DNA of 64,000 bases. Source: Alnus glutinosa. Its lineage: Eukaryota > Streptophyta > Magnoliopsida > Fagales > Betulaceae. The notes under the pieces are model-generated. The model did no database searches and was not told the origin of the DNA. It worked only from the letters and a program-made list of their open reading frames with translations. Of this stretch, positions 47,875-59,950 are shown piece by piece. Positions within the stretch are counted from its first letter, which is position 1. Each line of letters begins with the position of its first letter. The stretch lies in assembly GCF_958979055.1 (NCBI RefSeq), contig NC_084887.1:35442620-35506619 (forward strand). Reading direction: 5' to 3'. Both the position numbers and the translations under genes were made by a program.

Positions 47875-50615
47875 TCACAACAATCCAACGGCACAACTTA
47901 AATGCAACCTGTTCTCCAAGCCTCTTAAGTGATGACCCAACAGCATACACCTGTTAGCAGAAAAGTGAACCTTAGTATAAATACCAGATGGGAGTGAATA
48001 AGTTAATACGATGTAAAGAAGCCATGACTGGCTACTGCGTCAGGGAATCATCAAAAGTGTCTGTTCTACCGTGTGCATATGATAAGTCCATAGAAACGGC
48101 TCATTCAAAACCAACCCGAAGAAAAGCCAGAGAAAAGGCAATTTATGAAGGGAATAAGAAATACTAACCAGAAAAGCAGCTTTGCTAGGTAGTCGCGCGA
48201 AGCGCCTGTAGTATCACAAAATTCATCGTCACCATCTGGGTGGTTCTCGGTACTTCCCTTGACTGAATCTCCTATAAAATCAGAGGTCCTCTCATCTTTG
48301 AAGAATCTACGCAATACGCTTTGAACAAGTTGTTGAATTATTTCTTCAACCTCTGATGATGAGGGACGAGATAGTTCAGTTACCTGTTGAAATAAATCAA
48401 GTATGAACAGAAGCCACTTCAGATATAATAGAGGCTTAAAAACGGGTGGGAAAAATGAGAAAAAAAAGAATATTAAGCACTATTATCAAAGGAATAGAGG
48501 AGTACTAACAGTATCATCAAAGGAATTTCAGGTCATTACCATATCAGGATCCAAGGATCGCAGATACTCTAACAAATTGTTCCTATTTCCTCTGCCATAT
48601 TCTATTTGCAAATTGTCCTGCTTCTGGGCATTAAGTTCCTGAAACAATATACAGCAGTCAGCTCAAAGTAAGAGTATCAAGCTCCTTGACATCTAAACAT
48701 GCAGTGAGACACAATGAATATTTCTTCAATTGAGCTGATTAATATGAATCGATCAGAAGAAAATTTTGGCACGTGAACCAGAACTAGCAGATATCAAATC
48801 TCAAATAGTTCACATGAAGAACAACCATTTAAGCTGTCCACAAATGCAAAGCAGGGCTACTGTGATTGAGTAGGTAGAAAACAGAAAAGCTATAGATCCA
48901 ATGTGCAGATTTTCTTTCAAGAACGCCCTAATCAAATCTAATGCATGCATATACTTGGTATTTCAGCAGTGCAAGAGAAATTTGCTCAGACTTCAAACCT
49001 TCGATTGTTCCCCAGTGCCTGTTAATTGACCAGCAATAGCTCGAGTCTTGAGGACCAAATGATGAACTCTATAACTAATTATGCTCTATAATGGATTCTT
49101 TGAACACTTTGTATAAGAGCTAATGCTTACCGAGCAACGTAATAGGAGGGAAGAATTGAAGAATAAAAGAACTTTTTGTTTGGTCCCTTCGAATTGAATG
49201 GCACTATGGATTCATTTCAATCAGTCATTAGTGGGAAGTACATTAGGTCAATGACTCCTGAGATAGATGAAATGTATTAATAATACATGCAAAATGATCC
49301 TTCAGACAAATTCAATCACGGCTTCTCCAAATCAAGCATCGCTTGTACACATATAATATGAAAATTCCATCAGTCTCCTAATAATTACGATACTTATTAG
49401 ATGCGTTTGGGGAAAAAAAAATGGAATCAAGTCAGTTTTAATCAAAGTGGCAAGCTTGTAATTCAATTTCCTGCAACCATAAGCTAATCGGAAATGACAA
49501 ATTCGATGAAGAAAATCAAGAGCAAAAGTTGAAGGCTTTCTATTGGGAAGAGACACAGGAAATACTTTCAATTCAACCACGCAATTAAAAAGATTGAAAT
49601 TTGAGAGCTTGCAGGCCTCGAAGCGGAGTAATCTCTAAGGGTCTTGTTTACTTAGGATTATACACATTTAAATCTTACCTTCATTAAAAAATCCAAATCA
49701 ATATCACCTCTCAAAGGCCTAATCTGGAAAAACGTTTCCCCGAAATTCCTCTTTTCAATTACGCATCCAATTACCAACAATTCTCAAATTATGTGATGTA
49801 CAGAGCAAAACACTGACCTCTTTTACATTAGATAACTCCGACTGCAACCGTTGAATGTAATTCAACGCCTCCGGCGACAAATCTCCGAAGACTTGAAGCC
49901 CTCTTCTCTCCAAACCTTCAATACTCAAATCACTATCCCTGTCCTCACTCTTCTTCTCCTCCTCCTCTGAAACCTCAAGCCACCTATCCCGACAATTCGA
50001 CCTCTTCTTCGAACTATCCGGAGAAATCTCAAAGTTCCTCATCAACGACATCCGGTACTCCGCGTTCCACAACGTATACCTAATCCAAATCCAAATCAAT
50101 CCAATTTTTTTTTTTTTATATATATATTTTTTTTTCTAATAATTAGCACATGTAAGAATTGGAGGAACTATTATTGAAATTGAGTACCCGGTGATGACGG
50201 AGGAGACGAGGAGGCGATGGAGGGGCCGTTTGGAAACGCTAATGGTGACGGAGAACTGGTCCGACGGAAGCAAGCCTAGCATCGTTGAAATGGTCTGCTT
50301 CATGGAGTCCTTGGCGGAATCGGAAACGCCCTTGGAGATAACGGAGTTATCCAAAGGCTCGATTCGCCGAAGCATGTTCGCGATCACAGAGAACCCGCGG
50401 TCGAGGCCGGACTTCCGAGTGGAAACGAAGTCGTCGGAAACGCCGCCTCCGTCGACGCCGGATATCAGGCAGCTGACGGAAGCTATACGGCGCTTGTGGT
50501 GGTGGCGGGAACAGAGAACAGGCGCTTTTGGCGTTGGTTGATGGGGGTAGAGTGGCTTGAGCGACAGGTCCGTTACGCGAGAGAGAATGAAAGCTCGAGC
50601 AGCTGAGGCGGCCAT
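47875..50615 (-). CDS. DUF760 family protein, probably plastid-targeted
   Basis: Five exons on the minus strand, in transcript order 50615-50188, 50079-49818, 48638-48540, 48383-48169 and 47950-47875. They join in frame to 359 aa ending AVGLL and TGA. The body carries the plant DUF760 sequence: FGDLSPEALNYIQRLQSEL, then LLEYLRSLDPDMVTELS, a helical block around EVEEIIQQLVQSVLRRFF and finally ASRDYLAKLLFWCMLLGHHLRGLE. The Ser/Arg-rich, acid-poor first 60 residues look like a chloroplast transit peptide. I chose MAASAARAF (50615) as start. An in-frame ATG at 50705 would add 30 mostly charged residues, which fits a transit peptide less well. The family's biochemical role is unknown to me. Two long charged stretches (EEEEKKSEDRDSD) separate the halves. 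Confidence 0.88.
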
Positions 50616-53367
50616 GAATTTGCTTTCCCCTAGAGATTTTCCCTCTGGCCTTTCGGCTTTGGATCTCCCTCTCTCTCTCTCTGTGTTCGTTGGGGATGCC
50701 TCCACGGGCTGCTCTCACGGCTTCAAACGAATGCTTCCTCTTCTTTCTTTGTTATATATACCATTGATCTTAGCCCCAAGAGATTTTTGTTTGCTCTTGT
50801 TACTTGCGATTAGGTGAAGCATTTTGGTCATGTTTTTCTGCTTAATTACAGATTCTGACATTCTAGAGCATTCTTCTTCTTTTTTTTTTTTTTAACATTT
50901 CTTTTTTGGTTCCCACGATAAAAGTTTTCTCATTTATTATTCGACATTCTAGGGCATTTTCTTTGTGAAAACAATTATCAAGGAGCACAGTCGAGGAGCT
51001 AAAGTTAGATTAGCAGAAAATGTAAATGGGTAATTGTCGAAATCACGTGTATCTATCGTAGGTCCAGTTTCATTCTACAAACCACAAAACTCAAGGAGTG
51101 GACCAACCAGCAAGTGGCAAGTGGAGGGTATGACTTGGAACCCTCCACCACATCTGCTTAGCACCACAAATATTCTGATTTTTTACCCAACTTTTTTGTT
51201 AATGGATACTGTAACGATATCATTATCTATGAGACTAGGACCCTACTCCCTATTTCGAATAAAGATTCTCGACAATGCCACTTATGGAGCGTTTGCATTT
51301 TTTTAGAGAAAAAAAATGTGATTTTAAATTAAATTGTAAAAAAATAAATTGTTTGAAATTGTATTTTTTTAAAAAAGTTTGAAAGTCAAATTGTAATTTT
51401 GCCAAACATTTTAGTGTTATTTTGAAAATGACGTTTTAAAATTATTATTTTAAAATCGTATTTTTTGAAATAACAAATCTAAATGGACTCTCGTTAGGTC
51501 CTAACTTTTAACTGCTTTAAAATATTAGAATATCTACAATATTGTTCATATTAGTCTTAAATTATATGTATTTACGTATTATAATACCTCACCTACCATA
51601 TTTTCCTGGTAAATAGACCATATAATAAAATGTGAATTATACAGGAAAAGCATGCAGATCAGGGGAGAGAATTCACATTTGTGAGGCAAATGAATCATGA
51701 TCTTTTTGTATTTACATTCTTTTGATCTACTTGTAAGTGAATCAACTTCGCATTGCACTAGGGCTCTAGGAGTAGGAGGATCAACCGCGATGTCAAGTAC
51801 GGTGACTGCTTTTTTACCACCACCAAGAAGCCATTACAACCTTTGCCCCAAAATCTGGGTCTGAAAACAATATTCCACGCCAAGAATGAAGCCCCAGTGA
51901 TCGTCATTGAGCATCAATTGCACTCTGAATATTCGGTTCTCCACCTGTCGATATATCAGCAGTTAGAAATTCCATTCCCGATATATGAAGTTGGGATACT
52001 ATCCACAGATTATTAGGAAAGTTTTACAATATGATGATTTTTTGAGGAGGACACTATCATAATCCAGGAAAACACTAGTCCTATGATGTTCGGTGTAGGA
52101 CATTAGGTGATGGCCATCCAGCTGGTGCATTAAGAAGATACATCCAACAAAAGCCTTGCTATTGAGAACAAGAGTAGAAAAAGAAAAGTAATCCACTGTT
52201 GAGCATGTGCAGGTGACCATGTACAGAACCAACCCATGACTTCAACGCCTCCATGTAATGAGCAAAGAGGTCACGCAGAGCTGCCACAACCATTAACAAA
52301 ACCCATCTTTTATTTAGTTGCCGCAACAGTTGCAGATATACTTTAGACTTTAGTGCTCGTTACATGCAAACACAAAGGCACCAATTACAATTATAGAACA
52401 AATAGAAAACTGCACAGCAAGAGGATGGCAGATCAGTGAGCATTTCAGGTTGTTGCCAACATAAACAGTATGACAAAGTCACTATTTTAGAACAATGTAC
52501 CAAATGAATTATATTTCCAAACCTAGTACTAGATAAAAGTGGAGACCTGATTCAGTTAAAAGGTTCCCAAATGAGAAGAAAAAATGACCATTTTTTTAGT
52601 TTTTGCTAAGCAAACCCATCAAAGACCATAACGAACATACGTAAATCCATTATATCTTGAAAACTTACACTGGCCAAATCAACACTTGACACCTCTGACG
52701 CATTTAATTAACCAACCCTGTAAAAATATGATATATGACATTAGTAAAAGATTAAACCTTCAAAACAATAATACTACTATATACCCGCCATTATTTTACT
52801 ATACTGACGCAATGTTGTCAATCTACCTTTAGATCGGCCATTGTTTGATAAAGTTTTATTGTACAGACATAATATTATCAATCCATTCTTATATCAGTCA
52901 TTATCATGAGATATATATAGCATTACTCTCAAAATCAATGAAGTGCTAATACCAAATAAATAGCCAATAAAGAATTGCCATAGGTTGAGGATCTGTTTCC
53001 TTCGATAAGCCCAAACACTATTTAGTTGAACAAATATATACATACGATATCCAACCAATTTCGGCTAAAGTATCAAGAATGTTCAAAGTAAGAATGGGCT
53101 GCACAACTCTGAAAAATCCCATGATCAGAAGGCCCATTTCACTCCCTTGATTCAGGAGTTTGAAAAGAAAGGGCACAAAATGGGCTCCTCCAATGCTATT
53201 GGCCACACCAAACGACAAGTCAAGTCTTCTCCTCCTACATTTTCATCTGATGCGATTGCATTAACATAACATAACAACATAAACATTGAAAACTTCACCC
53301 AGAAAACACTCGTAGAGAGAGAGAGAGAGAAACAGAGCTCGGTCTGCAGCAGCAACAAACAAAGGCA
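50616..53367. other. Divergent spacer between DUF760 and mannosidase II genes
   Basis: 2.75 kb between two genes transcribed away from each other, so it contains both promoters. A pyrimidine-rich leader of DUF760 lies near 50660-50760. A (GA)n tract in the mannosidase leader lies at 53314-53331. Near 52785-52915 two loosely repeated segments of about 70 bp (CCATT(A/G)TTT..., (G/A)ACGCAATGTTGTCAATC / GACATAATATTATCAATC) form a partial tandem duplication. No other gene is seen. Confidence 0.55.
53314..53331 (+). repeat. (GA)n tract in mannosidase II 5' leader
   Basis: A short GA dinucleotide run 37-54 bp before the start codon, probably within the 5' UTR. Confidence 0.85.
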
Positions 53368-56300
53368 ATGGCTTTCAGCACCCGGCGTGGGGGCTGGGCC
53401 CAAAGTCTGCTCCCCTTCTCGGCTCCGCCTAACCCCAAATCCAAGCACCCCCGAAAGTCCCGCAGGCGATTGGCCCTCCGGGACTTCATCTTCACCAACT
53501 TCTTCACCATCGGCCTCACGATCTCCTTATTCTTCTTCCTCATCGTCGTGCTCCGCTACGGCGTGCCCCGACCCATCTCGTCCCACTTCAAGTCCCGGCC
53601 TCCGCGGTTCCCGAAGCCCCGGAAAACCGTTAACCGAAAATCCGACGCCTTGAACAACACCGTTTTGAGCTCCACGGTGGACATCACGACGAAGGAATTG
53701 TACGACAGGATTGAGTTCCTGGATATCGATGGTGGGCCTTGGAAACAAGGGTGGAGGGTGAGCTACAAGGGGAACGAGTGGGACTCGGAGAAGTTGAAGG
53801 TGTTTGTGGTGCCCCATTCGCACAACGATCCGGGTTGGAAGCTCACGGTGGAGGAGTACTATGAGAGGCAGTCCAGGCTCATACTTGATACCATTGTTGA
53901 GACGCTTTCTAAGGTGAAGTGGGTTTTTATTTTTTTATCATTTCTAGGTTGAATTGTGGTCGAATCGATGGATGCTTTGGTTGGTTTTGTACTGAAATGT
54001 GTTTATGATGTGTCTGTTTCAACGTGAAGTAATTAATGAACTTGTTGCTGTTACAATTAGGTTTAATATGCAAGAGGGTTTACTGTTTGGATTTTTCTGT
54101 ATAGGGATGAAGGGAAGACAAAGAAGTTGTTAAGTGGGTTATATCTTAGTTTTTGATACTTTGGCGTTATTAATTAGTGAACTTATTGCTGTTATTAAGG
54201 GCTGTATGAAATAGTAGGGGATCACAACGAATTTACTTTCGTGGGAACAGAAAGTAAGATTGGTTTTTGTTTATTATTGAACCAATTCCTCCCCCCCTCC
54301 TCTTTTAGAGTATGTTGAGTTATGAGGCTCATTAAAATTCTGTGGACTTGGATATGCAGGATGCTCGGCGTAAATTTATATGGGAAGAGATGTCTTATTT
54401 GGAGAGATGGTGGAGGGATGCCTCAGAGACCAAAAGAGAGTCATTCGTTAATTTAGTAAAGAATGGGCAGGTTGAAATTGTTGGAGGTGGCTGGGTAATG
54501 AATGATGAGGTAATATTCATGGGCTTTTATCTGTGCTTAAATACGGTCAGTTCTGATTTGAACTCCTATATCCTTAAAATTATGGAAAAGTTTATTTGTC
54601 CGTTCTATGAATTTTTTCTTCCAAAATTGTTAATATTGGAAAAGATACTTTCTATTTTGGTTCTAATGAACTGGAAGCTTGACTTACCATGTCATTCTTT
54701 ATGGATGCAGGCTAATTCACATTATTTTGCCATCATTGAGCAGGTAAACTGAAAGCTTTTCTTTCCTATCATAGTCGTTACAATTGTATATGTTTCTTAG
54801 GTTTTCTACTGCTAGATATGTGTTGAGCATTCTTCATGGACATGTGTACTTTCATTCATTAATTGCAGTTCTGATTATTTAGGTAATTAACATTTGGTTC
54901 AGGGCATCTTCAGGTTGACATATATTTCTTTTTATTATTATTAGTAGTAATATGGAAATCTTTATTAGCAAAAGGAGAGACCTAAGTATATATAAAGTAT
55001 ACAAAAAGTTTTTATTGACATATTTCGTAACATAATATTCCTCAAGGGCGTCAAATTATTTCTGGAATGATTGTTTCAACCCCTCGTTCTCTCTAATAAG
55101 TCAAAAGTTAAATAATGTAAAGTTCCGATGCCAGGACTGAAGACCTATTAATGGTAATTCTAGAATTTTGTTTCTTTGGATTTTTTTTTTTTAAATGCTC
55201 TCTGTATGGTTTGAGAGAATCACTTGATAGAGCCCGCCAAGTAAATTTATTAATTATGAAATACATTCTTTTGGTTTTATGTTGTGCTTTTAATTTGTTC
55301 ATGATCTGATGCTGGGTTTGTTGGACTACTGCTCATACATTGTGAGATCATCTTGCTGTATTTATTTTGTTATGATGTTATAAATCTATATTACTTATTA
55401 CTTATCAAAAAAAAAAAAAAAATCTATATTCTTTTAGTCTCTTGTTATAATTCTCCTCTTCTGTGGGATAGGTCTTGTGAACCATTAATAACTTCGTAAC
55501 TCAATTAACAGGTGAGGGTAGTGAGTAAGACCATTTTAGTTTTGGGTATTATTATGTTTTTGTAGTGTTGTATGTTACATTATATGCTGTTGTGTGTTTG
55601 GTTATCCAAGTGCTTTGTTTAAAAATGTATAAACATACTTTCATGTAATATCCCATACACAAATTTGCATGGTGGGGACTATCCATATAATGTTCCTGAG
55701 CTAATCTCCATGGTCAAGGAATCAATCTGCTGTGTGTGTGTGGTTGTCTTATTTCATTCAGGAATGGGTCTCGAGTTTCTTATCCCATTTTGAGTTGCTA
55801 CTCTGCTCTTTGTTCAATTTGTGTATCAGATAGCAGAGGGGAATATGTGGTTGAACGACACAATTGGGGTTGTTCCAAAAAATGCTTGGGCTATAGATCC
55901 ATTTGGTTACTCGCCTACCATGGCATATCTTCTTCGTCGTATGGGTTTTGAGAACATGCTTATCCAGAGGACCCATTATGAGCTGAAGAAGGAACTTGCA
56001 CAGCATAAGAATTTGGAATACATATGGCGTCAGAGCTGGGACACTGAGGAAACTACTGACATTTTTGTTCACATGATGCCCTTTTATTCATATGATATTC
56101 CACATACTTGTGGGCCAGAGCCTGCTATTTGTTGTCAGTTTGACTTTGCTCGAACGCATGGCTTTACTTATGAACTTTGCCCATGGGGACAGCATCCAGT
56201 GGAGACCAATCGGGAAAATGTTCAGGAGAGGGCAGAAAAACTACTCGATCAATATAAGAAGAAATCAACCTTATACCGGACAAATACACTTCTTGTTCCT

Positions 56301-58568
56301 CTGGGAGATGATTTCCGTTACATCAGCACCGATGAAGCAGAAGCCCAGTTTAGGAACTACCAAATGTTATTTGATTATATCAATTCCAATCCGAGTTTAA
56401 ATGCGGAGGCGAAGTTTGGTACTTTGGGAGACTACTTTGAAACCTTACGTGAGGAGGCTGACAGAATAAATTATTCATTTCCTGGTGAGGTTGGATCTGG
56501 TCAGGTTGGAGGTTTTCCTTCTTTATCAGGTGACTTCTTTACCTATGCCGATAGGGAACGGGACTATTGGAGTGGCTATTATGTTTCAAGGCCTTTCTTC
56601 AAGGCTGTTGATCGGGTACTAGAGCAAACGCTACGTGCCACAGAAATGATGATAGCTTTATTACTCGGGTATTGCCAGAGATCACAATGTGAAAAGTTAC
56701 CCACAGGGTTTTCCTACAAGTTGACAGCGGCAAGAAGAAACTTAGCTCTTTTCCAGCATCATGATGGGGTCACAGGTACTGCTAAGGATCACGTGGTTCA
56801 GGACTATGGATCTCGGATGCATACTTCTTTGCAGGATTTGCAGTTTTTCATGTCTAAAGGTATAGAAGTTCTGCTTGGTATCCGCCATGAAAAATCTGAT
56901 CAAAACCCTTCTCAGTTTGAGCAAGAACAGGTGAGATCTAAATATGATGCTCAGCCAGTGCATAAGGCAGTCAGTGCTCGTGAAGGAACTTCTCACTCAG
57001 TGGTGTTTTTTAATCCTTTGGAGCAAACAAGAGAAGAAGTTGTGATGGTTTTAGTCAACAGGCCAGATGTTACTGTTTTGGACTCAAACTGGACATGTGT
57101 TCCGAGCCAAATTTCTCCTGAATTGCAGTACGACAACAGCAAGATTTTTACTGGGAAGCATCGTGTCCACTGGAAAGTTTCTGTTCCTGCCCTGGGGCTG
57201 CAAACATATTACATTGCTAATGGCTTTGTTGGATGTGAGAAGGCAAAACCAGCAAAACTAAGATTTTTCTCGAAGTCTACTTCGTTACCTTGTCCCACTC
57301 CATATGCTTGCTCAAAAGCAGAAGGTGATGTAGCTGAAATCCAGAACCGGCATCAAACGCTCAACTTCGATGTGAGGCACGGTTGTTTACAGAAAATAAG
57401 CTTTAAAAATGGCTCCCAAAGTGTTGTGGGTGAAGAAATCAGTATGTACTCTAGTTGGGGAAGCGGGGCTTACCTATTCAAACCCAATGGTGATGCACAA
57501 TCTATTATCGAAGCTGGTGGGCATATGGTGATCACCGAGGGCCCTTTGATGCAGGAAGTATTCTCTTATCCCAGGACAGCATGGGAGAAAACCCCCATCT
57601 CCCATAGCACTCGTGTATATAATGGAGATAACACTATACAGGAGTTGCTAGTTGAGAAGGAATATCATGTTGAGCTTCTTGGCCAGGATTTTAATGACAA
57701 GGAATTAATAGTTAGATACAAGACAGATATTGATAACAAAAGGATTTTTTACTCTGATCTAAATGGCTTCCAGATGAGCCGCAGAGAAACGTATGATAAG
57801 ATCCCATTGCAGGGAAATTACTACCCTATGCCCTCTCTTGCATTCATGCAAGGATCCAATGGCCAGCGGTTTTCTGTTCACACTCGGCAGTCATTGGGTG
57901 TGGCGAGCCTTAAAGAAGGATGGTTAGAGATTATGCTTGACCGCCGATTGGTAAGAGATGATGGGCGTGGTCTTGGGCAGGGAGTGATGGATAATCGTCC
58001 AATGAATGTAGTCTTCCACATCCTTGTGGAATCCAACATTTCCTCCACTCCAAGCTCAGTTTCCAAGTCTTTTCCCTTAAGCCCCTCTCTCCTTTCTCAT
58101 TGCGTTGGTGCTCATTTGAACTATCCATTACATGCATTCATTGCAAAGAAGCCGCAGGAATTATCTGTGCAGCCGCCCCCAAGATCCTTCTCCCCTTTAG
58201 CTGCTCCCTTTCCATGTGACTTGCACATTGTGAGCTTCAAGGTCCCTCGGCCTTTAAAATATTCTCAACAGCCAGTTGAAGATTCTAGGTTCGTTCTAAT
58301 CTTACAGAGGCGTCATTGGGATTCTTCATACTGTCGGAAGGGCAGATCACAGTGCACTCGTGTTGCTGATGAGCCTGTGAATCTGTTCTACATATTCAAG
58401 GGACTTGCAGTATTGAATGCGAGAGCAACTTCTTTGAATCTTTTGCATGAAGAGACGGATATTCTTGGATACAGCGAGCAGGTTGGAGATGTTGCCCTAG
58501 ATGGACATGTCCTCATCTCTCCCATGGAAATACAGGCTTACAAGTTGGACCTACGGCCGCACCAATGA
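53368..58568 (+). CDS. GMII: Golgi alpha-mannosidase II (GH38)
   Basis: Type II Golgi membrane enzyme that removes the alpha-1,3 and alpha-1,6 mannoses from GlcNAcMan5GlcNAc2, the step that commits N-glycans to the complex type. Four exons, 53368-53913, 54360-54509, 54711-54743 and 55830-58568, join in frame to 1155 aa, close to other plant GMII proteins. A cytosolic tail rich in Arg and Lys comes first, then a single membrane anchor at about residues 41-62, then the stem. Catalytic core: zinc-site HSHNDPGW at 150-157, nucleophile Asp266 in WAIDPFGYSPT, and HHDGVTGT at 553-560. The rest is the family's beta-sandwich C-terminal domain. All key residues are present, so an active enzyme is expected. 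The start is the first ATG after the GA-rich leader and gives the expected Golgi anchor. Confidence 0.95.
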
Positions 58569-59950
58569 ATAGACACTGATTTTCCTGATGCTAGTTGTTC
58601 TGGGTCTGTGAAGAATGATTCTAGATATAACACCATCAACTTCAAAGGATGAATTGTCGATGGTCTGCCATCTCACTGAAAAATCTGAATATGTCAAAGC
58701 TGGCTTTGGGCAGAGGGTTTTTAGAAGGGGCAGGACGTTGTCAATGAACTGGGTGGGTGACCCTTGCTGAGGAGGTTGATTTAACCATATCCGCTTGATA
58801 TTTTTTGGTGCCAAATTGCTGTCACAAGATACATGATAGAAATTCATATCTGTGACTCGTTTGTAAGTACTCGGATACAGTAGCATCTATGTTTACCTCT
58901 TTTGCAACTACGATAAACTCTGAATATGGTCGAATTTTCCCTGAATATATTTTGCTTGAGGTCGAAGTAGCCAGCGTTCATAAATGGAGAGTAAAAAGAT
59001 CATGTCAATGCTGAGTTTTTTTCCCCCATTAAATTGAAAGAAATTGCTACCATGTTTTTACAACTGCATGAATGATTAGTAGTAATAAAATGGAATTTCA
59101 TTCGTGAACTCACACGAAATTAATGGGTTAGAGTTTAGATTTTTAACCCGTTTAATTAAATGGGCCTTGTGTTTTTACAATTGCATGGATGATTAGTAGT
59201 AATAAAATGGAATTTCATTTGCGTACTCGCACAAAATTAATGGTTTAGAGTTGAGATTTTTAACCCATTTAATTAAATGGGCCGCGTGTTTTTACAACTG
59301 CATGGATGATTAGTAGTAATAAAATGGAATTTCATTTGCGAACTCACACGAGATTAATGGGTTAGAGTTGAGATTTTTAACCCGTTTAATTAAATGAGTC
59401 GCGTTAGAGTTAACTTATACAATTTTATACTTATATCTTGACATGATCCAAACTCAATGCACAACATTTAAGCTGACAAATTTTGACACGACCTGCAAAC
59501 TCGATACGAAATTAGTGAGTTAAGAGTGAATTTTTTTCTTCTTCTTGACAACCAATTGGCACGGATTCGATCAATTAAAATTTCCAATTGACGAAATTAC
59601 AGTGCCATCAAGAAGGCTTGAATGGCATTGTTTCAGGAGGCAACTGAACTGAAAACATGAATGTTCAGTTAAGATTAGATTTCACTTGAGACGGGTAGGA
59701 GATTAATTAGAATGTGATCCATTCTCAGATATCAGAAACCAAGTTGGCAGAAAAATCAGAGAACTCTCTCTTATTCAAAATAATTATCAAGTCTAAAAAT
59801 GAGCAATCAGCTGACATCTCAATTAACATGGCTGGCAAAAAATGTTGTCTACTTGTTCCTGTAGCTCAATTATACAGTTTCACTGTGAAAACAAGAGTAA
59901 AAAAAAAAAAAAACAAAACAAAACAAAAGTAGGAGGCATTGTGGAATCTA
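58569..59950. other. Convergent spacer between mannosidase II and the KONJAC-like gene
   Basis: Two genes meet tail to tail across 1.38 kb. The first part is the mannosidase 3' UTR. The middle is the 117-bp triplicate annotated separately. An A tract at 59900-59914 with CAAAA repeats lies just outside the KONJAC-like stop codon. Confidence 0.6.
59054..59404 (+). repeat. Three tandem copies of a 117-bp repeat
   Basis: Copies start at 59054, 59171 and 59288 with GTTTTTACAA and run through GATTAGTAGTAATAAAATGG and a TTAATGGGTTAGAGT-like segment to TTTAATTAAATGGG. They are about 90 percent alike, so the expansion is recent relative to the 17.2-kb array, whose ATTTAATTAAA words they resemble. Each copy contains AATAAA, giving three possible polyadenylation signals downstream of the mannosidase gene. 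Confidence 0.92.

Noticed and set aside
50616-50705. Upstream ATG at 50705 as start of the DUF760 protein
   Set aside because: It would add 30 mostly charged residues, unlike a transit peptide, and lies in a pyrimidine-rich leader. The ATG at 50615 is preferred, but this is not proven.
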